A stretch of 64,000 nucleotides of DNA from JBBQRS01 sp038214535 (GTDB taxonomy: Bacteria; Chloroflexota; Anaerolineae; CG2-30-64-16). Numbering within the stretch: position 1 is the first letter of the stretch; each line of letters opens with the position of its first letter. Both the position numbers and the translations under genes were made by a program. This document shows, piece by piece, positions 24,014 to 32,859 of this stretch. The stretch covers positions 20,744-84,743 of the forward strand of contig JBBQRS010000005.1 in NCBI GenBank assembly GCA_038214535.1, read 5' to 3'. Under the pieces are notes generated by a model, which saw only the letters and a list, made by a program, of their open reading frames with translations, searched no databases and was not told the origin of the DNA.

Positions 24014-25714
24014 ATGTCTGGAAAAGTGTTGAGGTCGTTGTTTGTGGTGATGCTGGTAGCGGGGTTGCTGGCGGGGTGTGTTGTGCCGCCTGTGCCCGCG
24101 CAACCCGCCCCTGTCGTCGAGCCGACGGCTGTGGCGGTGGAGCCGACTGCGGTTCCCGCGGAGCCAACGGCCGCGCCGGTAGAACCAACCGCGGAACCGA
24201 CCGTTGAACCGACAGCGGCGCCGGCTGAAGCCGCCGGGACGTTGATCCTGGCGACGACGACCAGCACGGCGGATTCGGGCCTGCTGGACTTCATCTTGCC
24301 GGAGTTCGAGGCGATGACCAACTCGAAGGTGGACGTCATCGCGGTGGGCACCGGGCAGGCGCTGGAGATCGGGAGCAAGGGCGACGCGGACGTGGTGCTG
24401 GTGCATAGCCGCAAGGGCGAAGACCAGTTCGTGGCCGACGGCAACGCCGTAGAGCGCTTCGACGTAATGTACAACGATTTCGTGATCGTTGGCCCGAAAG
24501 CCGACCCGGCAAAGATCACGGGTATGGAGATGGCCGCGGACGCGTTCAAGGCGATCATGGATTCGGAGTCGCTGTTCGTGAGCCGGGGCGACAAATCGGG
24601 CACGAACACCAAGGAGCTGGGCATCTGGTCGAGCATCCAGGTGACGCCGACCGCCGAGATGCAGTGGTACAACAGCATCGGGCAGGGGATGGGCGACACG
24701 CTGCTCTTCGCTAACGAGCAGGACGGCTACACGCTGACCGACCGCGGCACCTATCTGGCGATGAGCGAGAAGCTGCCCAACCTGACCATCCTGGTGGGCG
24801 GGGGTTCGCTGGATCAGAACAAGGACAAGACGCTGCTGAACCCCTATGGGGTGCTGCCGGTCAACCCGGAGAAGTTCCCGAACGTGAACGCCGCGCTGGC
24901 GACGCAGTTCGTGGACTGGCTGCTTTCCCTGGAGACGCAGAAAACGATCGGCGGCTTCGGCGTGGATAAGTTCGGCCAGCCGTTGTTCTACCCGAGCTCC
25001 GACGAGTGGAAAGCATCGCGCGAGGTGACGGTTAAGATCGGCGACGCCGAAAAGACCTACACGCTGGATGACCTGAAGGCGATGCCGGCGGTTACGATTA
25101 AGGGTTATGAGGCGACGGGCCATAAGAAGGGGCCGCTGGGCGTGAACGACTGGACCGGCGCGTCGGTGAAGAAGCTGCTGCTGGCAACGGACCCGACGAT
25201 TGCCGACGAGGCGAACGCCGGGAAGTTCATCCTGGTGACGGCGACCGACGGCTGGCATTCGGTGATCCGGTGGGATGAACTGTTCGGGGAGTCGAAGGGC
25301 GGCCAGGCGTTGGCGGATTCCTACGGCTGCACCGAGTGTCACGGCTACGCGGGCCAGGGCGTGGAGGGCAAGAAACCGGCCCCGGCGCTGGCGGGTAAGG
25401 GCTGGACGGCGGAGGCGCTGGGCGTGCTGATGCGCGCGGGCCACGCCGGGATCAAGCCGTACACCGTAGAGCAGATGAGCGACGCGGATCTGGCGGAGAT
25501 CGCGCTGTGGTTGAAGGACCCGACCGCCGCGCCGCCTGCGGATGCGTATGCTGTGCCTGAGGGCACGGAGCCGGGCATCCTGGCGTATGAGCGGAACGGC
25601 CAGCCGATGAACGGCCGCGATGGGCTGATCCAGTTGATCATGCCGGCGGATAAGTATTCGAGCCGGTATGCGCACTGGGTGGCGAGCCTGGAACTGGTAG
25701 ATTCGGTAGACTAA
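24014..25714 (+). CDS. tupA: TupA-like tungstate-binding lipoprotein fused to Moco-binding-like and cytochrome c domains
   Basis: A 566-residue lipoprotein with lipobox LLAGC (Cys22) and a Pro/Glu/Thr/Ala linker at about 35-72. Residues 75-327 are a TupA domain (LILATTTSTADSGLLD; GTGQALEIG; DKSGTNTKELG), which binds tungstate or molybdate outside the cell. Typical TupA ends here. This one continues with the start of a sulfite-oxidase-type Moco-binding-like fold (about 336-430; YTLDDLKAMPAVTIKGY, DWTGASVKKLL), a single-haem c domain (about 432-503; CTECH at 439-443, candidate axial Met488), then the returning end of the Moco-like fold (about 519-562; GILAYERNGQPMNGRDGLIQ, LIMPADKYS). The Moco-coordinating Cys is not seen. 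AGGGAGG precedes the ATG. The fused role is unknown. Confidence 0.88.
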   Translation: MSGKVLRSLFVVMLVAGLLAGCVVPPVPAQPAPVVEPTAVAVEPTAVPAEPTAAPVEPTAEPTVEPTAAPAEAAGTLILATTTSTADSGLLDFILPEFEAMTNSKVDVIAVGTGQALEIGSKGDADVVLVHSRKGEDQFVADGNAVERFDVMYNDFVIVGPKADPAKITGMEMAADAFKAIMDSESLFVSRGDKSGTNTKELGIWSSIQVTPTAEMQWYNSIGQGMGDTLLFANEQDGYTLTDRGTYLAMSEKLPNLTILVGGGSLDQNKDKTLLNPYGVLPVNPEKFPNVNAALATQFVDWLLSLETQKTIGGFGVDKFGQPLFYPSSDEWKASREVTVKIGDAEKTYTLDDLKAMPAVTIKGYEATGHKKGPLGVNDWTGASVKKLLLATDPTIADEANAGKFILVTATDGWHSVIRWDELFGESKGGQALADSYGCTECHGYAGQGVEGKKPAPALAGKGWTAEALGVLMRAGHAGIKPYTVEQMSDADLAEIALWLKDPTAAPPADAYAVPEGTEPGILAYERNGQPMNGRDGLIQLIMPADKYSSRYAHWVASLELVDSVD

Positions 25715-25736
25715 GCGACCGTTTGTTTCGCTGAGA

Positions 25737-25766
25737 GGCCGGCAGTCGCGTCGATTGCCGGCCTTT
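25737..25766 (+). terminator. Hairpin after tupA
   Basis: GGCCGGCA at 25737-25744 pairs with TGCCGGCC at 25756-25763, followed by a short T-run (TTTA). Termination may be partial, so the regulator could still be reached by read-through. Confidence 0.6.
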
Positions 25767-25796
25767 ATGGTTAATGTAGTTACAGGGGTGGACGCG

Positions 25797-25826
25797 GCGC
25801 ATCTGAGGATGCGCAGTCCGCGGGAC
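25797..25826. repeat. Copy of the GCATCTGAGGATGC repeat
   Basis: GCGCATCTGAGGATGCGC followed by AGTCCGCGGGAC, matching the flanking part of the composite repeats at 9452 and 36954. It sits just before the regulator start. Confidence 0.8.
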
Positions 25827-25835
25827 ATGGGGGGG

Positions 25836-26942
25836 ATGATGGAACGTCGAAGTTTGCACAAAGAGATCGCGGAGTCGGTGCGGCGGCAGTTGTTGGCGGG
25901 GCTGCTGGTCGCGGGCGACACGCTGCCGACGGTACGCGAGATGGCGGAGAATTGGGCGTGCGCACCGGGGACGGTGCAGACGGCGTATCGCGAGTTGGCC
26001 GAGCAGGGGTTAATCGAGAGCCGGCCGGGGCGCGGGACGCGCATAAAGATGTCGCTGGGAGACGCCGCGGGCGGCGACACGCCGATGCGCCGGGCGATGC
26101 TGGTGCACAATACGGAGACGTTCCTGCTGGACGCGCTGACCTCGGGGTATACGACGGAGGAAGTCGAGTTTGCGCTGCACACCGCGCTGGATCGCTGGCG
26201 CTCGATCCTGGGCACGCCCAATCTGGCGCCGGAGACGGTTTTGCGCTTCGTGGGCAGCCATGACCCGGCAGTATCCTACATCGCGTCGCGCTTCGCGGAG
26301 ATTGATCTGCGCACGGCGATGACCGTGGATTTTGTCGGCAGCCTGGGCGGGCTGATGGCGCTGGCCGAAGGCAAAGCGCACATTGCGGGGTGTCACCTGT
26401 GGGACCCTGAGACGAAGAGCTATAACATCCCCTATATCCAAAAATTGCTACCGGGGCGGAAAGTCGCGCTGATCCGGGTGGGCGAGCGGAACCTGGGGCT
26501 GGTGACGGCCCAGGGCAACCCGAAGGGCATCAAGACATTGGCAGACCTGGCGCGCCCGGACGTGCGGTTCGTGAACCGGCAGCGGGGCAGCGGGACGCGC
26601 GTCTGGCTGGACACGCAATTGAGCGAGTTGGGCATTTCGACCGACGACATCCCCGGTTATGAGGATGAAGTGGCGACGCACGGCGAGGTGGCGCAGGCGA
26701 TCGCAGAAGGGCGCGCGGATGCCGGGATCGCGATTGCGACGGTGGCCAATAACTACGACCTGGGGTTCCGTTCACTCACGTGGGAACCGTATGATCTGGT
26801 GTTGACGTCGGATATCTGGGAAATGCCGCAGGTGCAGGGGCTGATCAAGTGGCTGGCGCTGCCGGGGACACAGTACGCGATTCATGATCTGGGGGGATAT
26901 CGGACGATGCAGACGGGGCAGGTGGTGAAGATCAGGACATGA
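25836..26942 (+). CDS. GntR-type regulator with periplasmic-binding-like sensor domain
   Basis: A protein of about 368 residues. The first 70 are a GntR winged helix (LPTVREMAENWACAPGTVQTAYREL); the rest, from about 100, is a PBP-like domain of the type often joined to helix-turn-helix regulators and related to molybdate/tungstate binding (GTRVWLDTQLSELGI; GRADAGIAIATVANNYDLGF). Position after tupBCA suggests it senses the oxyanion or the cofactor and controls the operon. ATG at 25836 or 25839 follows GGGGGGG; a longer upstream frame runs through repeat sequence and is not preferred. Confidence 0.85.
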   Translation: MMERRSLHKEIAESVRRQLLAGLLVAGDTLPTVREMAENWACAPGTVQTAYRELAEQGLIESRPGRGTRIKMSLGDAAGGDTPMRRAMLVHNTETFLLDALTSGYTTEEVEFALHTALDRWRSILGTPNLAPETVLRFVGSHDPAVSYIASRFAEIDLRTAMTVDFVGSLGGLMALAEGKAHIAGCHLWDPETKSYNIPYIQKLLPGRKVALIRVGERNLGLVTAQGNPKGIKTLADLARPDVRFVNRQRGSGTRVWLDTQLSELGISTDDIPGYEDEVATHGEVAQAIAEGRADAGIAIATVANNYDLGFRSLTWEPYDLVLTSDIWEMPQVQGLIKWLALPGTQYAIHDLGGYRTMQTGQVVKIRT

Positions 26943-27126
26943 GGGGAGGCGGACCTCGCAAACTGAGCGGGGTTCTGAGCGGAGGGGCGGAGGCGCAGAG
27001 GAGAAAGGAAGCGATGTACAGGAGCTGACGAGACGGCATGCGCTGGGTCATGGTGTTGCAGCGGGGATGGGCGTAGATTGTTGAGCATGGCGATTTGAGT
27101 GACTTCACCCACGAAGGAGTTGCGCG

Positions 27127-28008
27127 ATGAATGTCCTACACCGTGTTACCGTCCGCCGCTTTATCGCTCTCGTCTTCGGTTTGCTCCTCATCAGTGTTAG
27201 CCTGTCATCAGGCGTGCTGGCGCAGGGTGGGCCGGAAGCGACCGCGGCGCCGGGTAGTTCGAGCCGGATCTTCCTTCCTTATGTTGAACGAGACGAGGAT
27301 ATGGTGACGGCGCCCGCGGGGACGTTCCAGATGGGTTGCGACCCGGCGCATGGTGGCGACGAACCATGCTACGATTTCGAGGTGCCCGTGCACATGGTGT
27401 ATCTCGACGCGTATCGCATAGACCTGACCGAAGTAACGAATGTGCAGTACATGCAATGTGTGGCCGCGGGAGATTGCACGCCGCCGGAATATAGCACTTC
27501 GTTTACCCGTTCATCATACTACGGCAACCCGGTCTACGCCGACTACCCGGTGATCAACGTGGATTGGTATCAGGCCTCGACCTACTGCGCCTGGGCCGGC
27601 AAGCGGCTGCCAAGTGAGGCCGAATGGGAGAAGGCGGCGCGCGGAGCAAGCGATACGCGCACCTACCCGTGGGGCGATGCGATGCCGATCTGTTTGCTGG
27701 CGAACTTCAACAATATCTGTGTGAGCGATACGTTTGCGGTGGGAAGTTATTATGAGGGACAGTCGCCGTACGGGGCGTTGAACATGGCCGGCAATGTATG
27801 GGAGTGGGTGAACGACTGGTATCAGGAGGACTACTACTCGGTGTCACCGGGGAGCAACCCACCGGGACCGGCCACAGGGGTCTCTAGAGTGCTGCGCGGG
27901 GGTGGTTGGTACAACAATGCCGGCCGTTTGCGCGTGGCGGAACGCCGGGCCTTCACTCCGGATACCGTCATCGCTGATATTGGGTTCCGATGTGCGGCGG
28001 GGTTATGA
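27127..28008 (+). CDS. Secreted SUMF1/formylglycine-generating-enzyme-like protein
   Basis: A 293-residue protein with a signal peptide (about 1-36, cleavage near VLAQGG), then RIFLPYV and a SUMF1 domain (PAGTFQMGCD; WAGKRLPSEAEWEKAARG; YPWGDA; NMAGNVWEWVNDWY; VLRGGGWYNN; IGFRCA). The two catalytic cysteines of true formylglycine-generating enzymes, expected before the final GFRCA, are replaced by LRVAERRAF. It is therefore probably a binding or structural member rather than a sulfatase activator. The ATG follows AAGGAG. No sulfatase gene is nearby. Confidence 0.85.
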   Translation: MNVLHRVTVRRFIALVFGLLLISVSLSSGVLAQGGPEATAAPGSSSRIFLPYVERDEDMVTAPAGTFQMGCDPAHGGDEPCYDFEVPVHMVYLDAYRIDLTEVTNVQYMQCVAAGDCTPPEYSTSFTRSSYYGNPVYADYPVINVDWYQASTYCAWAGKRLPSEAEWEKAARGASDTRTYPWGDAMPICLLANFNNICVSDTFAVGSYYEGQSPYGALNMAGNVWEWVNDWYQEDYYSVSPGSNPPGPATGVSRVLRGGGWYNNAGRLRVAERRAFTPDTVIADIGFRCAAGL

Positions 28009-28082
28009 GAGGTTTGGGATTCAATGTCGAGACGGTAGCCACTCACATCCGCTTATCCGTTTTTAGCCGTTGCTGCGAAGGA

Positions 28083-28108
28083 CGTGGCTGAAGCCACGAC
28101 TACGAAGG
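28083..28108. repeat. Palindrome CGTGGCTGAAGCCACG with CTACGAAGG tail
   Basis: A perfect 16-nt palindrome at 28083-28098 is followed by ACTACGAAGG. It lies in the convergent gap between the SUMF1-like and UbiB-like genes. Confidence 0.75.
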
Positions 28109-28113
28109 GGCGT

Positions 28114-29889
28114 TTAGCGGCGGGTGAGGCCCCAGAGGAAGACAGCGGCGGCGGCGACCAGGAGACCGCCGTTGAGGAGATCTGGGCCTTCGGCCACACG
28201 CAGGATGATGCCGCCGATGAAGAGACCCGCAGCGGCGACCGTCCACATGACGCGGTTGATGGATTGATCGATGCGGCGCAGGGCGCGGGCGCTATCGGGG
28301 GCCAGGGCGGCTTTGACGGTGAGGTCGCCGCGCTGCGCATCGGTGATGACACTCTCCAGGCGACCCGGCAGGCGTAATAGCAGCCGCGCCAGATCCTCCC
28401 CTTCGGAAATCCACCCTTGCAGGCCCAGGCCCCCGGCGCCACTCGAAATCTGCGCCGCGAAGGGGATGGTCGCGCCCCACGGGTCGAAGTTGGAATCGAG
28501 CTGGGTGCAGATGCCGGAGAGGATGCCCACGGCGCGCGCCGCGAAGAGCATGTCGCTGGGGAACTGGACAGGCATGTTGAACAGCAGGTCGCGGTATTCG
28601 CGCATGAGCACTTCAGCCTGTTCGAAGGCCACCGTACTCAGGTCGCCCATGCGGACGCCTTTGAGGGCCTTGAACATCACGTCGTGGAGTTCTTCGATGC
28701 GCTTGCGGTCGGCGGCGGGGCTGAGAACGCCGGCGTCAATGTAAGCCTGGACCACGCGGCGCGAGTCGAAGGTGCCGATCGCCAGCAGAAACTCGCGCAG
28801 GCTCGAACGGAGCTGTTCGGGAATGACCGCCACCATGCCAAAGTCCACGAAAATCAGCTTGAAGGGCGTGGGGTCGCCGGACCGGGCGCTACGCGGGCGC
28901 GGCAACGGCTGGACGAAGAGGTTGCCGGGGTGCGGGTCGGCGTGGACGAAGTTGTGGACGAAGATCTGTTCCAGATAGGCCTGATAGAGACGCTTCGCCA
29001 CCTGGCCCCGGTCAATCCCCGCGGCTTCGATAGCGGCCAGGTCGCCGATCTTGATGTAGGCGACGTTCTCCAGCGCGAGGATGCGACGGGTGGAGTATTC
29101 CCAATAGACGGCGGGGATATGCACGCCGTCATTGTCGGCGAAGTCGCGCGCGAAGTGCTCGGCGTTGTTGCCCTCTGCGACGAAATCCACCTCGGCGCGC
29201 GTGGTGCGCGCGAATTCGTCGTAGATCTGGTCGAGGTCGGCCTTGCGGCGGATCGGGCCGTAGAGCTTGAGCCAGTTCTTCGCGACGCGGATCGCAGCGA
29301 GGTCAGTCTCGACGATGCGCGCGATGCCGGGTCGCTGAATCTTGACCACGACATCTTCGCCGCCGGGCAGCCGCGCGAGGTGTACTTGCGCCAGTGAGGC
29401 GGCGGCTTCGGGCCGGGTTTGGAACTGCTCGAAGACCTCACGGGAAGGCCGGCCAAACTCCTCGAAGATCACCGCTTCCATCTTTTCGGGCAGTTCCGCG
29501 GGCACTTCGTCTTGCAGGCCGGCCAGCTCGCGGGTGATGGTTTCCGGCAGCACGTCTACCCGGATGCTGAGGAACTGCCCCAGCTTGATGAGCACCCCGC
29601 CCAACTCGATGGCCAGGCGACGATAGCGCCGGGCGACGCGCTGCCAGCGGACGCTGCGCGTGCGCTTAACGTAAGCGCCGATGCCGGGTATCCTTCGGAG
29701 GATCAGTTCCCACCAGATGAAGGAGGCGAAGGCATTGCCGAAGAACCAGGTGACCTGGATGTAGCGCGTCATGTCCAGGGCCGTCGGTTCGGGCGGGCGA
29801 ACAGACGTCATCGCAGAAGCGATCGGATTTGCGGGTTGGGGTTCGTTAGGCGTCATAGATTGGAACAGGCCGGGGCTTCGATTCGCCAT
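28114..29889 (-). CDS. UbiB/ABC1-family atypical kinase
   Basis: A 591-residue protein with the UbiB hallmarks: KLGQFLSIRVDVLP (KxGQ motif), VVVKIQRPGI (ATP lysine), FVHADPHPGNLF (catalytic loop) and IFVDFGMVA (metal Asp). Two C-terminal membrane segments end the protein, which places it at the membrane. Family members act as ATPases in isoprenoid-lipid or quinone metabolism; no ubiquinone or menaquinone genes are nearby. The first ATG at 29889 gives a somewhat long N-terminus, and an internal ATG is possible. Confidence 0.88.
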   Translation of the reverse strand: MANRSPGLFQSMTPNEPQPANPIASAMTSVRPPEPTALDMTRYIQVTWFFGNAFASFIWWELILRRIPGIGAYVKRTRSVRWQRVARRYRRLAIELGGVLIKLGQFLSIRVDVLPETITRELAGLQDEVPAELPEKMEAVIFEEFGRPSREVFEQFQTRPEAAASLAQVHLARLPGGEDVVVKIQRPGIARIVETDLAAIRVAKNWLKLYGPIRRKADLDQIYDEFARTTRAEVDFVAEGNNAEHFARDFADNDGVHIPAVYWEYSTRRILALENVAYIKIGDLAAIEAAGIDRGQVAKRLYQAYLEQIFVHNFVHADPHPGNLFVQPLPRPRSARSGDPTPFKLIFVDFGMVAVIPEQLRSSLREFLLAIGTFDSRRVVQAYIDAGVLSPAADRKRIEELHDVMFKALKGVRMGDLSTVAFEQAEVLMREYRDLLFNMPVQFPSDMLFAARAVGILSGICTQLDSNFDPWGATIPFAAQISSGAGGLGLQGWISEGEDLARLLLRLPGRLESVITDAQRGDLTVKAALAPDSARALRRIDQSINRVMWTVAAAGLFIGGIILRVAEGPDLLNGGLLVAAAAVFLWGLTRR

Positions 29890-29925
29890 GTCCCCGGCCT
29901 GATATGTTTATTTTAGCACAGAATA

Positions 29926-29952
29926 GACAGGATAAACAGGATTTACAGGATG
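29926..29952. repeat. Single arm of the GACAGGATTTACAGGAT repeat
   Basis: The 27-nt stretch matches the left arm of the hairpin repeats at 9486 and 58908, without a right arm, so it is a decayed or half copy between ubiB and the FTR1 gene. Confidence 0.7.
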
Positions 29953-30074
29953 TTTTTTATGACGATGGGTTTGCCAGGCCGGATAAAATAGTGTATCTTA
30001 ACGCACATAAAGGGGCGGCGCGGTGGATATCCTGCCTTTTGCCGCTTCATCAATCTTCTTCAGGAGAGTTACGC

Positions 30075-30929
30075 ATGTTGCCTGCGTTTTTGTTGAGCTT
30101 GCGCGAAGGGTTGGAAGCCGCGCTGATCGTAGGGCTGGTGCTGGGCACGTTAAATCGGCTCGGCCGGCGCGACCAGTTTGCGCCAGTCTGGCTGGGGGTC
30201 GGGGCGGCGGCGCTGGTCAGCTTTTTGATTGCGCTGGCGCTGAAAGTAATCGGCGCACAGTTCGAGGGTCCGGCACAGCAGATTTTCGAGGGTGTGACGT
30301 TGCTGCTGGCGGCGGGCATCCTGACGTGGATGATCTTCTGGATGCAAGGTCAGGGGCGGCGCTTGAACAAGAAGCTGGCTACGGATGTGCAGCAGGCCGT
30401 TGCGCCCACCGACGTGGCCGGGCTGACCGGCAGGGCCGCGATGGTCAGCCTGTTTTCGCTGGCGTTTCTGGCTGTGGTGCGGGAGGGGATCGAGCTGGCG
30501 CTGTTTCTCACAGCCGCGTCGTTCACCACATCGCCCGGACGGACGCTGATCGGCGCGGCGCTGGGGCTGGGGGTGGCGGTTGCCATTGGCGCGCTGGTGT
30601 ATGCGGGCGCGCTCCGGCTGAATGTGAAGCGATTCTTCCAGGTGATCAGCCTGTTCCTGATTGTGGTGGCCGCAGGGATGGTGTCATACGGGTTCCATGA
30701 GTTGATTGAGGCAGGACTGCTGCCCGCGCTGATGGACCCGGTGTATGACATCAACACGCTGTTGAGCGATGGGCAGGGGACGGGGTTGCTGCTCAAGACA
30801 CTGTTTGGCTATAACGCGAACCCCGCACTGACCGAATCCGTCGCGTATGTGCTGTATTTTGTGCTGGTGTTCGTGGGGTTGCGGTCGGTGACGGCGACCG
30901 CGGCACCCACCAGGGGCCAGTCAAGTTAG
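30075..30929 (+). CDS. FTR1-family iron permease (EfeU-like)
   Basis: A 284-residue protein with seven predicted membrane segments and two REGxE motifs typical of FTR1/EfeU iron permeases: REGLEAALIVG near the N-terminus and REGIELALFL near residue 138. It imports iron, probably after oxidation of Fe(II). No EfeO or EfeB partner is adjacent. The ATG at 30075 follows AGGAGA and gives the canonical N-terminus (MLPAFLLSLREGLEA); the frame is open upstream but not coding-like. Confidence 0.92.
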   Translation: MLPAFLLSLREGLEAALIVGLVLGTLNRLGRRDQFAPVWLGVGAAALVSFLIALALKVIGAQFEGPAQQIFEGVTLLLAAGILTWMIFWMQGQGRRLNKKLATDVQQAVAPTDVAGLTGRAAMVSLFSLAFLAVVREGIELALFLTAASFTTSPGRTLIGAALGLGVAVAIGALVYAGALRLNVKRFFQVISLFLIVVAAGMVSYGFHELIEAGLLPALMDPVYDINTLLSDGQGTGLLLKTLFGYNANPALTESVAYVLYFVLVFVGLRSVTATAAPTRGQSS

Positions 30930-30961
30930 AATTTGAATCTATCCGAAAACAACCAGATCAT

Positions 30962-31040
30962 CATGTCTTCCCTTCGTATTGACGGCTTTAGCCGTTGGGG
31001 CGCGCTATAACGGCTAAAGCCGTCACTACGAAGGAGAGCG
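30962..31040. repeat. Palindromic repeat, ACGGCTTTAGCCGT type, copy A
   Basis: Arms 30971-30996 and 31009-31034 pair with one mismatch. The flanks (ATCATGTC before, GAGAGCG after) are also shared with the copy at 42793-42873, so the mobile or duplicated unit is about 75-80 bp. Confidence 0.85.
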
Positions 31041-31041
31041 G

Positions 31042-31725
31042 TTATTTTGGGATTTCGCCGAGGACGGGCAGGTCGAGTTGCTCGAGGTCGGCGCGGGTCA
31101 GGACGGAATCGTTGAGATAGTTGAGCAGGAAAGCCAGGGCGACCCCCGCGACGAAGGCGAGCGCCAGGCGCAGCGGCAGGTCGAGTTGATCGCGCGCGGA
31201 GGGGGCCACCGCGTTGATGACGGGCGGGTCAATGAGCCGGATGTCGGCCTCTTCGGCGCTGAACTGCGCGAAGAAGTCGGCGCTGCTCTCGGTGAGAGTG
31301 GCGGCGACGGCGTCCGCGATAATTTGCAGTTGGGCGGCGTCGGGCCAGGCCACGTTGACCGTCAGGATGCGATGGAGCTTGCCGGGCTGGGTGCTGGAGC
31401 CGATGGCCCCCGGCGACACGGTGATGCCCTGGGCGGCGGTGCGCCGGCTGACCTTCTCCGTGAAGACCTGGCTGCGGACGATCTCACCCAGGTCGTCCAC
31501 CAGATACTCTGAGGTGAGCATCGTGTAGTAGCGGTCATAGGTGTAAACGCCGGGGATGCGTTCGGGCTTGATGCCGACGTTGAAACGCATAGCGGCGTTA
31601 TAGGTGGTGGGGCGCGGCTCCCACGGTTTTTGCATGACCACGGTCAAGATTCCTGTCAACAGGACTAAGCCGATGGGAACCCACCAGTAGCGCCGGATGA
31701 TGCGCCAGTACTCACGTAGTTCCAT
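31042..31725 (-). CDS. Wzz-type polysaccharide chain-length/co-polymerase protein
   Basis: A 227-residue membrane protein with an N-terminal transmembrane segment (about 15-32), an extracytoplasmic middle and a second membrane segment near 190-212 followed by the proline-rich end LDLPVLGEIPK. This is the Wzz/capsule co-polymerase layout without the tyrosine kinase domain. Its start overlaps the end of the glycosyltransferase gene by 14 bases, so the two are coupled in a small surface-polysaccharide unit. Confidence 0.82.
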   Translation of the reverse strand: MELREYWRIIRRYWWVPIGLVLLTGILTVVMQKPWEPRPTTYNAAMRFNVGIKPERIPGVYTYDRYYTMLTSEYLVDDLGEIVRSQVFTEKVSRRTAAQGITVSPGAIGSSTQPGKLHRILTVNVAWPDAAQLQIIADAVAATLTESSADFFAQFSAEEADIRLIDPPVINAVAPSARDQLDLPLRLALAFVAGVALAFLLNYLNDSVLTRADLEQLDLPVLGEIPK

Positions 31726-32815
31726 GGATGAACGCTCTCAATTCTCGCTCGAAGCGCGCGACGCCGAAACGCTCGGCGTTGGCGCGACAGGCGGCGGGGT
31801 CATATGCGCCCGGATCGAAATACTCGAGGGCGGCGGCCAGCGCTTCCGGCGTCTGCTCGACAAATAGCTCGCCGGTGCAGCCGGGAAGCACCGTATCGAG
31901 CGAGCCGCCGCCCGCGAAGGCGATGACGGGGCGGCCTGCGGCCTGCGATTCGAGCGGCGCGATGCCGAAATCCTCGCGGCCGGGGAAGATGAAGGCCCTG
32001 GCCCGACTATACAACTCGGCCAACTTTTCCTCTGAGACGCGGCCCAGAAACTCAACGGTGGGGCCGGCCATGCGCTCGAGCGCGGCGCGGTCGCGCCCGT
32101 CGCCATAGACCAGGAGGCGCAGACCCAGCTCGCTGCACGCCTTGACGGCGAGGTCAGTGCGCTTGTAGGGGATAAGCCGTCCGCCCGCCAGATAGTAGTC
32201 CTCAACCGGATCGCCGGTGGGGTGGAAGCGCGCCACGTCTACGGGCGGATAGATGATTGTGCTGGGTCGGTCATAATACTGTTGGATGCGCGCCTGAATC
32301 TCGGTGGAGATGGCGATGAAGTGATCCACGCGCTGGGCGGCGGCGTAGTCCCACTGGCGGAGGCGAGCGATCATGGGGCGTAGGCCGCGGTCAATGGCGC
32401 TGGGCAGCGTCTCACGCGCGCGATAGGCTTCGTATTGCCAGAGGAAGCGCGTGGGAGTAAGGCAATAGCAGATGTGGGTCGCGTTCGGTGGCTTGGGCAC
32501 GCCGTGGCAGAACGCACTCTTATTGCTCAGGATCAGGTCGTGCCCGCGCAGATCCATGCGGCTGAAGGCAACCGGATAGAGCGGCAGATAGGCCTGATGG
32601 CGTGACGTGACGGCGGGCAAGCCTTGCATGAACGACGTCCGGATATCCCATGAGCGATAGACGGCGGGCATCCGATCGGGGGCGTACATGCTGGTAAAGA
32701 CAGGCGCGCCCGGGAACATGCGCACCAGTGTCTCCAGCACCTTCTCCGCGCCGCCCATCTGGTTCAACCAGTCGTGGACCAGAGCCAGCTGGGCACAGTC
32801 GCCGGCCCGGCTCAT
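31712..32815 (-). CDS. Glycosyltransferase family 4-like protein
   Basis: A 367-residue GT-B glycosyltransferase: LALVHDWLNQMGGAEKVL at the N-terminus and, in the nucleotide-sugar domain, GRLIPYKRTDLAV, FLGRVSEEKLAELY and FPGREDFGIAPLESQAAGRPVIAF with the conserved E-x7-E. The ATG at 32815 (MSRAGDCAQLAL) is chosen because the frame above it overlaps the zinc-ribbon gene. The sugar donor is unknown; with Wzz it points to exopolysaccharide or cell-wall glycan assembly. Confidence 0.88.
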   Translation of the reverse strand: MSRAGDCAQLALVHDWLNQMGGAEKVLETLVRMFPGAPVFTSMYAPDRMPAVYRSWDIRTSFMQGLPAVTSRHQAYLPLYPVAFSRMDLRGHDLILSNKSAFCHGVPKPPNATHICYCLTPTRFLWQYEAYRARETLPSAIDRGLRPMIARLRQWDYAAAQRVDHFIAISTEIQARIQQYYDRPSTIIYPPVDVARFHPTGDPVEDYYLAGGRLIPYKRTDLAVKACSELGLRLLVYGDGRDRAALERMAGPTVEFLGRVSEEKLAELYSRARAFIFPGREDFGIAPLESQAAGRPVIAFAGGGSLDTVLPGCTGELFVEQTPEALAAALEYFDPGAYDPAACRANAERFGVARFERELRAFIHGTT

Positions 32816-32859
32816 TGTCGGCAAGGACGTCGTGGACTGGATGGGCGCGCCAACGCAGG

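Noticed and set aside
23957..26221. Long minus-strand open frame opposite tupA and its regulator
   Set aside because: It is a high-GC shadow: Arg/His-rich, with no domain, while the plus strand has clear families.
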